Source: Mesorhizobium intechi
GTDB taxonomy: Bacteria > Pseudomonadota > Alphaproteobacteria > Rhizobiales > Rhizobiaceae
DNA: 64,000 nt
Assembly: GCF_002879535.1 (NCBI RefSeq)
Contig: NZ_PNOT02000219.1
Coordinates: 62,001 to 126,000 of the forward strand
Reading direction: 5' to 3'
Below the pieces are notes generated by a model. That model was not told the DNA's origin and made no database searches. It saw only the letters and a list, made by a program, of their open reading frames with translations. How positions within the stretch are numbered: position 1 is the stretch's first letter; the number at the start of each line of letters is the position of its first letter. The position numbers were made by a program, and so were the translations under genes. This document shows positions 46,776-57,903 of the stretch, in pieces.

Positions 46776-47492
46776 TCAAAGCGGATCGGCAGACGTGTTG
46801 CAGTCCGCGATCGCTCTTCCGGCAAGGCCTCGATCAAACCAGCGGACCCTCTGTTGCGACGTGCCGTATCTCTTGGCCGGCGAATTTCTGGAGGCATTGG
46901 CGGGCTGATCGTCTCCGAGAGCGCGAAGGAGCCCCCTGGCCTGCGTCAGATCGGTATCTTCGAGCAGGTGCTGGTCCTGGACATAGCGGCTCCATAGCCC
47001 GGCAAAACAATCGGCCTGGAGCTCGCCCTGTTCCGATCGGATGATCGCGGCTTGCTGGTCGCCGTCGGGTGCATCAGGGTGGGGAACTCCAGAGATGTTC
47101 TGCACATGGTGCCCGACTTCTCGGGCGAGTATAAGCGCCTTGGCGAAGTCGCCGGTCGACCCAATCACGCGAAGCTCGGGAAATGCCGGATCGAGATAGA
47201 TTCTGTGGTCGGCCGCGCAGTACGATGTCCCTGAAATAGAACCGCACGCGGTGGCGATGAAGCCGGTGAACAACACCAGCTTGGGCTCCTCGTAGGTCGA
47301 TCCGCCAGCTTTGAAGGTGGCGCCCCAGAAATCCTCCGTTTCCGCCAGAACAACGGAGAGCAGATGCTTGACGTCGTCATCACCGGCGTTCGCGGCAGTT
47401 GGGGCGGCCTCGGCAGCCTCGCAGATCGTCGGGCCATGCAGCCATGCCACGATGGCGATCAGCGATGCCGTGACCAGGGACAAGCGGACCAA
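46776..47492 (-). CDS. YpfJ-type neutral zinc metallopeptidase, HExxH degenerate
   Basis: A 238-residue exported protein. A signal-like segment (LSLVTASLIAIVAWLHG) precedes a domain with CAADHRIYLDPAF, then LILAREVGHHVQN and GELQADCFAGLW, the layout of neutral zinc peptidases. In the zinc motif the first His of HExGHH is Arg124 (REVGHH, codon 47121-47123), so catalysis is doubtful. TTG 47492 is the likely start, with AGGAGG six bases upstream. Confidence 0.75.
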   Translation of the reverse strand: MVRLSLVTASLIAIVAWLHGPTICEAAEAAPTAANAGDDDVKHLLSVVLAETEDFWGATFKAGGSTYEEPKLVLFTGFIATACGSISGTSYCAADHRIYLDPAFPELRVIGSTGDFAKALILAREVGHHVQNISGVPHPDAPDGDQQAAIIRSEQGELQADCFAGLWSRYVQDQHLLEDTDLTQARGLLRALGDDQPANASRNSPAKRYGTSQQRVRWFDRGLAGRAIADCNTSADPL

Positions 47493-47613
47493 TTCACGCC
47501 TCCTGAATTGCCGACGCTTTCCTCGCCTGGGCGCGAGGCGCCTGCGATGATCGCACTCGATCCCATATCCCGCCGCCGTCGGGTTGTCGAACGGGACTTG
47601 AAAAGGCGCTTCG

Positions 47614-48519
47614 TCAGAGCCGCGCAGTCTCGGCCAGAAAATCGAGAAAGGCCCGGACCCGCGCCGGCAGATGCCGGCCCTGGCCGACATAGACGGCGTG
47701 GGTGGCCTCCTCGTCGCCCGGGTTGAAATCTTCCAGCAGCGCCACCAGCCGCCCGGCGGCGATATCGGCCGCGACATGCCAGCGCGCCAGCCGGGAGATG
47801 CCGGCTCCGGCCAGCGTCATCAGCCGCATCGCCTCGCCGTCGCTGACCAGCGTGTTGCCGGTGATCGGCACCGTGACCGCGTTGCCGGCAGTGTCGACCA
47901 AGGGCCAGCCATCGATATGCCTGACGAAGCCGAAGCCCATGCGATTGTGCCCATCTAGATCGGCCGGCGTCAGCGGCTTGCCGTGCGCTTCGAGATAGGA
48001 CGGGGCCGCAACCATCACCACCGGGCTTTGTCCGAGCTTGCGCGCCACCAGCCGCGATTCGCCGAGCGGCCCGGCGCGGATGGCGACATCGGCGCGTTCG
48101 GCCATCAGGTCGATGACGCTGTCGGTCAGCACCAGATCGACCGAAATTTCGGGATAGCGTTCGAGGAAGCGCGGCAAGAGCGGGATCAGCCGATGCACGC
48201 CGAAGGGCACGTAGGTGTTGACGCGCAGCCTCCCGCGCGGTGCGGCACCCGCCGCCGCCTCGCGCTCGGCCGCGGCCATGTCGGCCAGGATACGCAATCC
48301 GCTGTCGTAGAACGCAGTTCCCTCCGGTGTCAGCTGCAGCTTGCGCGTCGAGCGGCTGACCAGCCGCGCGCCGAGCCGGGCTTCCAGTCGCGCGATAAGC
48401 TTGCTGACGGCTGATGGCGTCATGCGCAACATGCGCGCGGCCGCCGAGAAGCTGCCGGCATCGACAACGCGCACAAAGACTTCGATCTCGCCGGAGCGGT
48501 TGATGTCGGGCCTGGCCAT
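47614..48519 (-). CDS. LysR-family regulator
   Basis: A 301-residue LysR-type regulator. The N-terminal HTH (AGSFSAAARMLRMTPSAVSKLIARLE) is classic, followed by the effector-binding domain. It is divergent from an MFS exporter 125 bases away, so it probably regulates that exporter. ATG 48519 is the start. Confidence 0.92.
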   Translation of the reverse strand: MARPDINRSGEIEVFVRVVDAGSFSAAARMLRMTPSAVSKLIARLEARLGARLVSRSTRKLQLTPEGTAFYDSGLRILADMAAAEREAAAGAAPRGRLRVNTYVPFGVHRLIPLLPRFLERYPEISVDLVLTDSVIDLMAERADVAIRAGPLGESRLVARKLGQSPVVMVAAPSYLEAHGKPLTPADLDGHNRMGFGFVRHIDGWPLVDTAGNAVTVPITGNTLVSDGEAMRLMTLAGAGISRLARWHVAADIAAGRLVALLEDFNPGDEEATHAVYVGQGRHLPARVRAFLDFLAETARL

Positions 48520-48644
48520 TTGTGAATCTATTTCACAGAAAATGTGCCCAACGCAAGTATGGTTCACAGTGCATGGCGACACGATCTTTTGGCTCGGAGC
48601 GCGGTTTGGACAAGGCGCTCCTCGTCGCCAAAGTGGGAACCGCC

Positions 48645-49826
48645 ATGCCTCTTGCTCTCTACGCCCTCGCCGCCGGTGCCTTCGGCATTGGCGTCACCGA
48701 ATTCGTCATCATGGGCCTGCTCATCGACGTCAGCAAGGACCTCGGCGTCTCGATCTCGGCCGCCGGCCAGCTCATTTCGGGCTATGCGCTGGGCGTCGTC
48801 ATCGGCGCGCCGCTGCTGACCATCGCCACCGGCAACTGGCCGCGCAAGACCGTGCTGCTGGCGCTGATGGCGATCTTCACGCTGGGCAATCTCGCCTGTG
48901 CGCTGGCGCCCGATTACTGGACGCTGATGGGCGCGAGGATCATCACCGCCTTTGCCCATGGCACGTTCTTCGGCGTCGGTTCCGTCGTCGCCACCGGCCT
49001 GGTCGCACCCAACAAGAAGGCTTCGGCGATCGCGCTGATGTTCACCGGGCTCACCATCGCCAACATCCTCGGCGTGCCCTTCGGCACCTGGCTCGGCCAG
49101 GCTTTTGGCTGGCGCGCGACCTTCTGGGCAGTGACCTTGGTCGGCTTCGCGGCCTTCGCCGTCATCCTGGCCCTGGTGCCGCGCAGCCCGGCTGCACCCG
49201 AAAAGAGCGACCTGCGCACCGACCTTGCCGTGCTGCGCCGCACGCCGGTCCTGCTCGGGCTCGCCACCACCGTGCTCGGCTACGCCGGCGTCTTCGCCGT
49301 CTTCACCTACATCGCTCCGCTGTTGACGCAGATCAGCGGCTTCAAGGAAGCCGCCGTGTCGCCGATCCTGCTCGTCTTCGGCGGCGGCCTCATCGTCGGC
49401 AATCTCGCAGGCGGCAAGGTCGCCGACCGCCGGCTGGTGCCCGCAATGCTGGGCAGCCTCGTGGTGCTCGCCCTGGTGCTGGCGACCATGAGCTTCGCCA
49501 TCCACAACCAGGTACTGGCCGTCATCTATGTCGGCCTGCTCGGCGCCGCCGCCTTCGGCACCGTGGCGCCGTTGCAGATGTGGGTGCTGGAAAAGGCGCA
49601 AGGCGCCGGCCAGAGCCTTGCCTCCTCCTTCAACATCGCTGCCTTCAATCTCGGCAATGCCGCCGGCGCCTGGCTCGGCGGCGCGGTCATCGCCCATGGC
49701 CCTGGGCTGGGTTCCCTCACCTGGGTTGCCGCCTTGCTGCCGGTCGCGGCACTCGCCGTGGCCGGACTGGCCCTGCGCCTCAATCGCGCCAACGCGCTCG
49801 GCGCGCCCGTCTCCGCCCGGTCCTGA
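48645..49826 (+). CDS. MFS exporter (AraJ/sugar-efflux-like)
   Basis: A 393-residue 12-helix major-facilitator exporter. It starts MPLALYALAAGAFGIGVTEF and has the loop 2-3 region NWPRKTVLLAL and the motif GRxxAP-like GKVADRRLVP. The family exports sugars, arabinose or drugs. ATG 48645 is preferred; ATG 48573 gives a longer polar start. It is divergent from a LysR gene. Confidence 0.85.
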   Translation: MPLALYALAAGAFGIGVTEFVIMGLLIDVSKDLGVSISAAGQLISGYALGVVIGAPLLTIATGNWPRKTVLLALMAIFTLGNLACALAPDYWTLMGARIITAFAHGTFFGVGSVVATGLVAPNKKASAIALMFTGLTIANILGVPFGTWLGQAFGWRATFWAVTLVGFAAFAVILALVPRSPAAPEKSDLRTDLAVLRRTPVLLGLATTVLGYAGVFAVFTYIAPLLTQISGFKEAAVSPILLVFGGGLIVGNLAGGKVADRRLVPAMLGSLVVLALVLATMSFAIHNQVLAVIYVGLLGAAAFGTVAPLQMWVLEKAQGAGQSLASSFNIAAFNLGNAAGAWLGGAVIAHGPGLGSLTWVAALLPVAALAVAGLALRLNRANALGAPVSARS

Positions 49827-49876
49827 CTCTCGTCGGCGGACCGGATCGCCTTTTTCCAACCACCAGGAGTAAGAAA

Positions 49877-50911
49877 ATGGATTATCGACGTCTCGGCGCA
49901 TCGGGCCTCAAGGTGCCCGCACTCTCATTTGGCGCCGGAACCTTTGGCGGCTCCGGCCCGCTGTTCGGCGCCTGGGGCAACAGCGACGCCAGGGAAGCGC
50001 GGCGGCTGGTCGACATCTGCCTGGAAGCCGGCGTCAATCTGTTCGACACCGCCGACGTCTATTCGAACGGCGCCTCGGAAGAGGTGCTCGGCGAAGCCAT
50101 CAAGGGCCGGCGCGATGCGGTGCTGATCTCGACCAAGACGTCCTTGCCGATGGGCGACGGGCCGGGCGACTACGGCTCTTCCCGTTCACGGCTGATCAAG
50201 TCCGTGGACGCCGCGCTGAAGCGCCTCGGCACCGACTATATCGACCTGTTGCAACTGCATGCCTTCGATGCCGGCACGCCGATCGAGGAGGTGCTGTCGA
50301 CGCTGGACGAGCTCGTGCGCGCCGGCAAGCTGCGCTATGTCGGCGTCTCCAACTTCTCCGGCTGGCAGGTGATGAAGTCGCTGGCGGAGGCCGACAGGCA
50401 CGGTTATCCGCGCTACGTCGCGCACCAGGTCTACTATTCCCTGGTCGGCCGCGACTATGAGTGGGAGCTGATGCCGCTCGGCCTTGATCAGGGCGTCGGC
50501 GCGCTGGTCTGGAGCCCGCTCGGCTGGGGGCGGCTGACCGGCAAGATTCGCCGTGGCCAGCCGCTGCCGGAAAAGAGCCGGCTGCATGACACCGCAAGCT
50601 TCGGCCCGCCGGTCGAGGATGAACATCTCCACCGGGTGATGGATGCGCTGGACGCGGTGGCGCAGGAGACCGGCAAGACCGTACCGCAGATCGCCATCAA
50701 CTGGCTGATCCAGCGCCCGACAGTGTCGTCGGTAATCATTGGTGCCCGCAACGAGGAACAATTACGCCAGAACCTCGGCGCCGTCGGCTGGTCGCTGACG
50801 CCCGAACAGGTGAAGAAACTCGACGCGGCAAGCGACGTCACCGCGCCTTATCCGTATTTCCCGTATCGCCGCCAGGAAGGTTTTGCCCGGCTCAACCCGC
50901 CGGTGGTCTGA
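49877..50911 (+). CDS. aldo/keto reductase
   Basis: A 344-residue aldo/keto reductase. FDTADVYSNGASEE carries the catalytic Asp and Tyr, DLLQLHAFDAG the His. RBS AGGAG lies upstream. It follows the MFS gene by 50 bases and may be co-transcribed. It is a distant relative of the reductase at 45650. Confidence 0.88.
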   Translation: MDYRRLGASGLKVPALSFGAGTFGGSGPLFGAWGNSDAREARRLVDICLEAGVNLFDTADVYSNGASEEVLGEAIKGRRDAVLISTKTSLPMGDGPGDYGSSRSRLIKSVDAALKRLGTDYIDLLQLHAFDAGTPIEEVLSTLDELVRAGKLRYVGVSNFSGWQVMKSLAEADRHGYPRYVAHQVYYSLVGRDYEWELMPLGLDQGVGALVWSPLGWGRLTGKIRRGQPLPEKSRLHDTASFGPPVEDEHLHRVMDALDAVAQETGKTVPQIAINWLIQRPTVSSVIIGARNEEQLRQNLGAVGWSLTPEQVKKLDAASDVTAPYPYFPYRRQEGFARLNPPVV

Positions 50912-50961
50912 CATCTCCCTGCCTGGGTCGTGTGACGCACGGCCCAGGCCCCCGGAGTGCC

Positions 50962-51353
50962 CTATCCCCAGATCGGCCAAAGTGCCGGCTGGCCGCTGCC
51001 GATCAGGGCGATGACGATCAGGCAGACGATCCATAGCGCGGATATTCCCAGCCGCCGCCTGCATTGGTGAACCAGAAACCATTCTTGCCGTGAACGAGCA
51101 CGATCGTGCCCAGCATGAGGGGAATGAGCAGGACCGCCGCCAGCCGCGTGGCAACGCCGAAGATCAGGCCGAGGCCGCCGGCCGTTTCGGCGGCGATGGC
51201 GATCAGGCCGAAATAGCCGGGCACGCCGAGTGACTGGAAATAGTCGGTCGTGCCTTTTGGCGTAAGGACGGCGTATTTCAGATAGGCATGGGCGAGAAAC
51301 AGGCCGCCGACGCTGACCCGAAGCAGCAGCGCGGCATAGTCGACAGCAGTCAT
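50962..51353 (-). pseudogene. DoxX family protein, frameshifted near its C-terminus
   Basis: The N-terminal frame (MTAVDYAALLLRVSVGGLF, then HAYLKYAVLTPKG) is DoxX-like with four expected helices. It ends early after NAGGGWEYPRYGSSA, while another frame continues ALWIVCLIVIALIGSGQPAL, the usual last helix. One missing G near 51036-51043 (TATCCG then CGCTATGG) explains this. The affected last 25 residues hold the fourth helix. Real mutation or base-call error. Confidence 0.7.
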
Positions 51354-51478
51354 GTCCGTTCTCCCGATCGCAGACGCCCGCCCTAGGCACCATGCCTAGC
51401 CGCGCCGCCAGCGTAGGATAGCCGCCGACCGCATTGCTGTCGTCGCACCAGAATGGAAACAGACCGTCTGCAGCAGCC

Positions 51479-51751
51479 TCAGTGCAGCACGAACTCGCCG
51501 TCCACCTTCCGCCATTCGTTCGGTGCGATCAGCTTCTGGTGCGTGTAGACAACCGAGTGCAACGGCCCGTCGAGCTTGGCCTTCCAGAATTCGATGAATT
51601 TGATCAGCACCGGAAACGTCGGAGCGATGTCGTAGTCCTGCCAGATGAAGCTCTGCAGCAGGTGGGGATGGTCGGGGAAATGATAGAGAATCTTGGCCGT
51701 GGTCAGGCCATAGCCTTTGAGCATTAGGTCCATTTCGGCATGGTCGCGCAT
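51479..51751 (-). CDS. Usg family protein
   Basis: A 90-residue protein. The core MLKGYGLTTAKILYHFPDHP and the segment SFIWQDYDIAPTFPVL match the Usg family, small soluble proteins of Rhizobiales and relatives of unknown role. ATG 51751 has AGGGGG six bases upstream. Confidence 0.85.
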   Translation of the reverse strand: MRDHAEMDLMLKGYGLTTAKILYHFPDHPHLLQSFIWQDYDIAPTFPVLIKFIEFWKAKLDGPLHSVVYTHQKLIAPNEWRKVDGEFVLH

Positions 51752-52066
51752 TGCTGCCCCCTTGGCGGTCCCTTGGTTGAGTCTCCTTTCCTCCCAACGT
51801 CAGATTGTGCGCCCCGTTGCTTAACTGTCTATTGATTTTTCCTGATCGAGGTAGGCTTTTCGTCGCGAAAACATACGGTTAGCAGCGAGCTAGGCCGAGT
51901 GCTGACAACGTGCGCCAATGCCCCTGCGGCATCCCGCCACGCAAACCCAACGTCTAATATTGCCGTAACGTCGGAACTGGTAATAATGCCGCCGAATTCG
52001 CGGCCGCTTCGCCGCGATCCAGTCGGCGGTTCAAGCCGGCGGATTGGTTTGGGAGGAAAGTCAGGA
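51752..52066. other. acs upstream region
   Basis: About 315 bases without a gene, between divergent usg and acs. It probably holds both promoters. AAGTCAGGA lies just before the acs ATG. No operator was recognised. Confidence 0.5.
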
Positions 52067-54022
<1,956 letters not shown>

Positions 54023-54073
54023 CAACGACTGGTCGAAGGTCGCGGGAAGCCCGGCCAACGAGAGACCAGCGGA

Positions 54074-54814
54074 ATGAATGATATCGGCACTGTCGCGCAG
54101 CTCTGGCGCTATCCGGCGAGTTCACTCGCCGGCGAGCGCCAGGACGCCATCCTGGTCGGACCGGTGGGCATGCCGGGCGACCGTATGTTCGGGCTCGTCG
54201 ATACCTCGGACAACGAGATCGCGCGGCCCGACCGCGAGGCGAAATGGCACAAGGTGCCGCGCATTCGCACCCGGCTGGTCAATGATCGCGACCTGCAGAT
54301 CGCCGTCCCCGACGGCGACTGGCTGAGCGCCCCCGGCGCCGAATCCGACCGTGCCATATCGGCCTTTCTCGGCTTCGCCGCCTCGATCCGGCCCTTCGGC
54401 CGGGAGAATGCGCCGCCGGCCTATGCCGGCCCGGTCACCGCCGCCCGCTACACCAAGGCGCCGATCCACCTCCTGACCACGGCATCGCTGGCGCGACTGA
54501 AGGCGCTGCATCCCGATGGCGCCGCCGACCCGCGCCGCTTCCGCCCCAACATCGTTGTCGATATGGCGGCGGTCGATGGCTCGTTTCCCGAAACGGAATG
54601 GATCGGCCGCAAGCTTGCCATCGGCGAACTGCTCCTGACGATTTCCGAACCTTGCCGCCGCTGCGGCTTCACCATCATCAGCCAGGACGGTTTCGACCAC
54701 GATCCCGGCATTCTGCGCAACCTGGTCCGCCACAACGCGCACAATCTCGGCGTCTACTGCACGGTGGACAGGCCGGCCGGTATTAGGGTTGGCGATGCGC
54801 TGCGTTTTCTGTAG
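54074..54814 (+). CDS. MOSC-domain protein
   Basis: A 246-residue protein with an N-terminal beta-barrel (MOSC-N) and a C-terminal MOSC domain. The MOSC cysteine is in EPCRRCGFT, and the C-terminal segment VYCTVDRPAGIRVGDAL is typical. It may transfer sulfur or reduce N-hydroxylated compounds with a molybdenum cofactor. Probably in the acs operon. Confidence 0.85.
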   Translation: MNDIGTVAQLWRYPASSLAGERQDAILVGPVGMPGDRMFGLVDTSDNEIARPDREAKWHKVPRIRTRLVNDRDLQIAVPDGDWLSAPGAESDRAISAFLGFAASIRPFGRENAPPAYAGPVTAARYTKAPIHLLTTASLARLKALHPDGAADPRRFRPNIVVDMAAVDGSFPETEWIGRKLAIGELLLTISEPCRRCGFTIISQDGFDHDPGILRNLVRHNAHNLGVYCTVDRPAGIRVGDALRFL

Positions 54815-56077
54815 CTACCGATAGAGATCCGCCCGCGTCGGCGGCAGGCCGCTTGGCCCTCGCGCTCGCTTGGTGGCTACAGTCTGGAAAATCTGCGCCG
54901 AGCCGCGATCGAAGGTGATCGAACAACCTGTGAGATAAAGCAGCCAGAGCCGTGCCTTGGGTTCGCCGACTTCCCTGATCGCCTCATCGAAGCGGGCCTG
55001 CAGGCGCTCCGCCCACAGCCTGCAGGTGCGGGCATAATGTTCGCGCAAATTCTCGACGTCGGCGACGAGGAAACCGTGCGCCTCGAGATTGCCGAGCGTC
55101 ATGCCGATCGTGTCGACCTCGCCGCCGGGGAAGATGTATTTGATCAGCGCCTTGTATTCCGCGCCCTTGCGCAAGGTCTTGCGTGTGCCGCCCTTGCCGC
55201 GCCTCGTGATGGCGTGATGCAGGTAGATGCCGCCCGGCTTCAACAGCCGGTGGACGGTCGAGAAATAGGTGGCGTGGTTGGCGAGGCCGACCGCCTCGAA
55301 CATGCCGATCGACGAAATCTTGTCGTAGCTGCCGTCGAGCTCGGTGTAGGATTTGATGTCGATGGTGATCCTGTCCGCCAGTCCCTCGGCGCGGATGCGC
55401 TCGCGCGCCAGCCGGGTCTGTTCCTCCGACAGCGACACACCATGGCCAATAGCGCCATAGTGCTTGGCGGCATGGATCAGCATCGCGCCCCAGCCGCAGC
55501 CAATGTCGAGCAGCCGGTCGCCAGGCTTCAGCCTGAGCTTGCGGCAGATATGGTCGAGCTTATCCTTCTGCGCCTGGTCTATGCCGTTGGCGAAATCGGT
55601 GAAGTAGGCGCAGGTGTAAACCAAGCGCTCGTCGAGGAAGAGCCGGTAGAAGGCGTTCGAAATGTCGTAGTGATGCTCGATCGCCTGCTTGTTCGAACCG
55701 CTGACGAAGGGATTGTGCCCGGCAAGATCGGTTCGTTTCGTCATCTGCCGCCGCGCAAACAGCACGGCGGGCAGGTCGCGCAGGATCGCCAGCTTCGGCA
55801 GCGCCTTCAGCCTCAGCTTGCCCTGTGACGGCAAGGCATAGAGATCGAACAGCGACCCGTCCTCGACGTCGATCGTCCTGGAAATCCACATTTCGAGCAA
55901 AGTCGAGAAACTCGGCCGGCGGGCCAGCTGCCAGACGATGTCCTGGTCGTTGATGGCAAGCACAGGACCGCCGGCGGGGCCGATCCGTTCCCCGGTCCAT
56001 AGCCTGACGGCAAAGCCCGGCTTCAGCGCCCCGATCACGGTTCGAACGATGCGCGCGGCTCTCTCGGTGGCGTCCAT
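54815..56077 (-). CDS. cfa: cyclopropane-fatty-acyl-phospholipid synthase
   Basis: A 420-residue methyltransferase adding cyclopropane rings to membrane lipids. The SAM site is DIGCGWGAMLIHAA. The Cfa-type segments AYFTDFANG and the catalytic EAVGLANHATYF are present. ATG 56077 has GGGAGGG upstream. It converges with the MOSC gene. Confidence 0.92.
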   Translation of the reverse strand: MDATERAARIVRTVIGALKPGFAVRLWTGERIGPAGGPVLAINDQDIVWQLARRPSFSTLLEMWISRTIDVEDGSLFDLYALPSQGKLRLKALPKLAILRDLPAVLFARRQMTKRTDLAGHNPFVSGSNKQAIEHHYDISNAFYRLFLDERLVYTCAYFTDFANGIDQAQKDKLDHICRKLRLKPGDRLLDIGCGWGAMLIHAAKHYGAIGHGVSLSEEQTRLARERIRAEGLADRITIDIKSYTELDGSYDKISSIGMFEAVGLANHATYFSTVHRLLKPGGIYLHHAITRRGKGGTRKTLRKGAEYKALIKYIFPGGEVDTIGMTLGNLEAHGFLVADVENLREHYARTCRLWAERLQARFDEAIREVGEPKARLWLLYLTGCSITFDRGSAQIFQTVATKRARGPSGLPPTRADLYR

Positions 56078-56259
56078 GGTCCCTCCCGTGACCGATAACG
56101 CTATGTTGTCCGTTTGGGCCGTGGATCGCAAGCCGAAGCGCGCAGGCCACATCGGGCGGCATTTTCCGGCGGAGCGCCTTTTTCAGCAAGACACTTGTCA
56201 TTTGTTGCGACGCACCCCATCATGAGGATGTGTTCAACAAATCGAAAGGAGGTGATCCG

Positions 56260-56331
56260 ATGTCGAGTGATTTCGTTTTCCAGAACGTGGCCTCAGCGGA
56301 TTGCACTTTCGGGAAGCAGTCTTCCCGTTAA
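56260..56331 (+). CDS. 23-residue peptide MSSDFVFQNVASADCTFG...
   Basis: ATG 56260 follows AAAGGAGGTGATCCG, a near-maximal Shine-Dalgarno, and the frame ends in TAA 56329-56331. The peptide is MSSDFVFQNVASADCTFG plus five residues (KQSSR). The strong ribosome site argues for translation, but peptide function is unknown. Confidence 0.45.
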   Translation: MSSDFVFQNVASADCTFGKQSSR

Positions 56332-56400
56332 GGCGCGAGATGCGCGGCAGGTAACCCGAAGGGGTTGCCGCCACAGGCCGCGCCATGGACGGAAACACGG

Positions 56401-56435
56401 AAGGCCGCCAGCTTCGAAAGAAGCGGCGGCCTTTT
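56401..56435 (+). terminator. intrinsic terminator of the small unit
   Basis: AAGGCCGCC (56401-56409) pairs with GGCGGCCTT (56425-56433), and the T-run TTTT follows to 56435. A rho-independent terminator for the rightward small unit. Confidence 0.75.
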
Positions 56436-56469
56436 CCGTTGGGCCAATGTCGCCAGGGGCCACGGCGGT

Positions 56470-57903
56470 TCACTTGGCAATCGTCAGCCGCTCGATGTTC
56501 TGCACGATGGCATTGAACGCTTCGTTCAGTTCGGGACCCGTAGCCGCCTCGTAATAATGTTTCAGGGTGGACGTGTCCGCTGTCGAGCAGTCCTGGAGCA
56601 CGCTCTTTGCCTGATCCCGCTCGGTCGCTGTCATCGACGGATCGTCGAGGTCGAAGCCTATGGTGAAGATCTCGATGCCGTCGCGCTTCATGTTGTCGCA
56701 AATGCTTTCGGCATTGCTTCGCGACATCTGGCCGGCATTCTGCGACCTGGGCGCGCCGCGCCCGCCGGCGAACGCCGTGTTGAACTGGCCGTCCGTCATC
56801 AGGATCGCGACCTTGCCGACCTTTCTGTTGTCGAAATTGGCGGGACCGGTGCCCAGTCGGGCGCTGACAATGGTCGAGCGCCAGGATGGCGAGAGCATGT
56901 AATAGCCCCATTGCACGGCGATGCCGCCGGCGGTTACGCCTGCCGCCTTGAAATCAGCGATCGTGTCGAGCAATTTCTGTTTGTCGGCTGTCAGCGGAAT
57001 GAGCTCCGGCTTCGGGCAGGTACCCATGCGATCATCGCGGTTGACCTTGGCGAGGTACTGCTGGTTCTGGTTGTTCCTGCGCAACTCGGACGGCCCGTCG
57101 GACGAGTAATCGGCATAGCCATCCTTGTCCTTGCGCTCGGTGGCGCATTTGTCGGGCCGCAGGGTCACGGATGAGCCAACCGGGATCGGTGCGCCCGCTG
57201 ATGGCACGGGTGGTGGCAGATTCGAGCCCCCTGCCTGCTCGACGAAAACGCTGTCGACGAGACCGCCCGTATTCACCGCTTCGGCATAGGGCACAATGGC
57301 CACGCGCACGCGCGGATTGTTCGGGTCGATGTTGTTGTCCAGCAGATTTTCGACGGCCGTCGAAGCGGCGGCCTGCAGGTCGCCGATCTTGTCGGTCTTT
57401 GCCCACCAGTTGGCGGCCATCGATCCTGTCACATCGAGCATCATCGCCACTTCGATGGTCTTGTCTGAATAGAGTGATGTCGTCGATGCGGTGACGCGGC
57501 TCGTATTGCCCATGCCGAAAACCGGGAAGAACAGGGCGACATCGACATGGACGTCCGCCTGCACAGTGTTGGCGGTCCTGTCGACGATCAGCCTGTCGAG
57601 CACGATCTGGTCGGGCCGCAGAATGCCTGCCGTGCCGTTGGCCACGAGAAAGTTCTGCACCGCCTTGTTGGCGTCGGCCTCCTTGGTGGCCCCGGTCGTC
57701 AGGTCGCGCGCCGTCGATGTCACCGCGGCGTCGACCACGCCTTGCAGGCTCGATTTGGCGTTGTAAAGCTGCGAGATGTCGACCGCGAAGCCTGCGGCCA
57801 GCGCCAAGACCGAGGCAGCAAAGCTGAACAGCACCACGAAATTTCCACCGCTGTGTCTGGCGAAGCCGCCGACCGCGTGAACAAGACCCCCGTAATTTCG
57901 CAT
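56470..57903 (-). CDS. TadG/TadE-like pilus protein with vWA domain
   Basis: A 477-residue protein. Its N-terminal helix (NFVVLFSFAASVLALAAGFAV) and TadE-like pseudopilin start (SGGNFVVLF) are followed by a vWA domain with MIDAS DVTGSM at about 157-162 and a C-terminal vWA part (KVAILMTDGQFN). TadG proteins work in the Flp/Tad pilus system, so it may act with the pilins at 646-999. No other tad genes are here. Confidence 0.82.
   Translation of the reverse strand: MRNYGGLVHAVGGFARHSGGNFVVLFSFAASVLALAAGFAVDISQLYNAKSSLQGVVDAAVTSTARDLTTGATKEADANKAVQNFLVANGTAGILRPDQIVLDRLIVDRTANTVQADVHVDVALFFPVFGMGNTSRVTASTTSLYSDKTIEVAMMLDVTGSMAANWWAKTDKIGDLQAAASTAVENLLDNNIDPNNPRVRVAIVPYAEAVNTGGLVDSVFVEQAGGSNLPPPVPSAGAPIPVGSSVTLRPDKCATERKDKDGYADYSSDGPSELRRNNQNQQYLAKVNRDDRMGTCPKPELIPLTADKQKLLDTIADFKAAGVTAGGIAVQWGYYMLSPSWRSTIVSARLGTGPANFDNRKVGKVAILMTDGQFNTAFAGGRGAPRSQNAGQMSRSNAESICDNMKRDGIEIFTIGFDLDDPSMTATERDQAKSVLQDCSTADTSTLKHYYEAATGPELNEAFNAIVQNIERLTIAK

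Larger units (their letters stand above)
56240..56435 (+). ncRNA. candidate small transcription unit (RNA with mini-ORF)
   Basis: A unit of about 195 bases. It contains AAAGGAGGTGATCC at 56245-56258, complementary to the 16S 3' end over 14 bases, then a 23-codon ORF, then the hairpin 56344-56371 (GCGGC/GCCGC and AACCC/GGGTT with GAAG loop) and a terminator at 56401. The promoter is not identified. It could be a small mRNA, an sRNA, or a decoy for the 16S anti-Shine-Dalgarno. I do not recognise it. Confidence 0.5.
56078..56469. other. cfa-tadG intergenic region
   Basis: About 390 bases with no protein gene of ordinary size. It holds a compact rightward unit with a strong Shine-Dalgarno, a 23-codon ORF, a hairpin and a terminator, listed separately. 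Confidence 0.6.
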
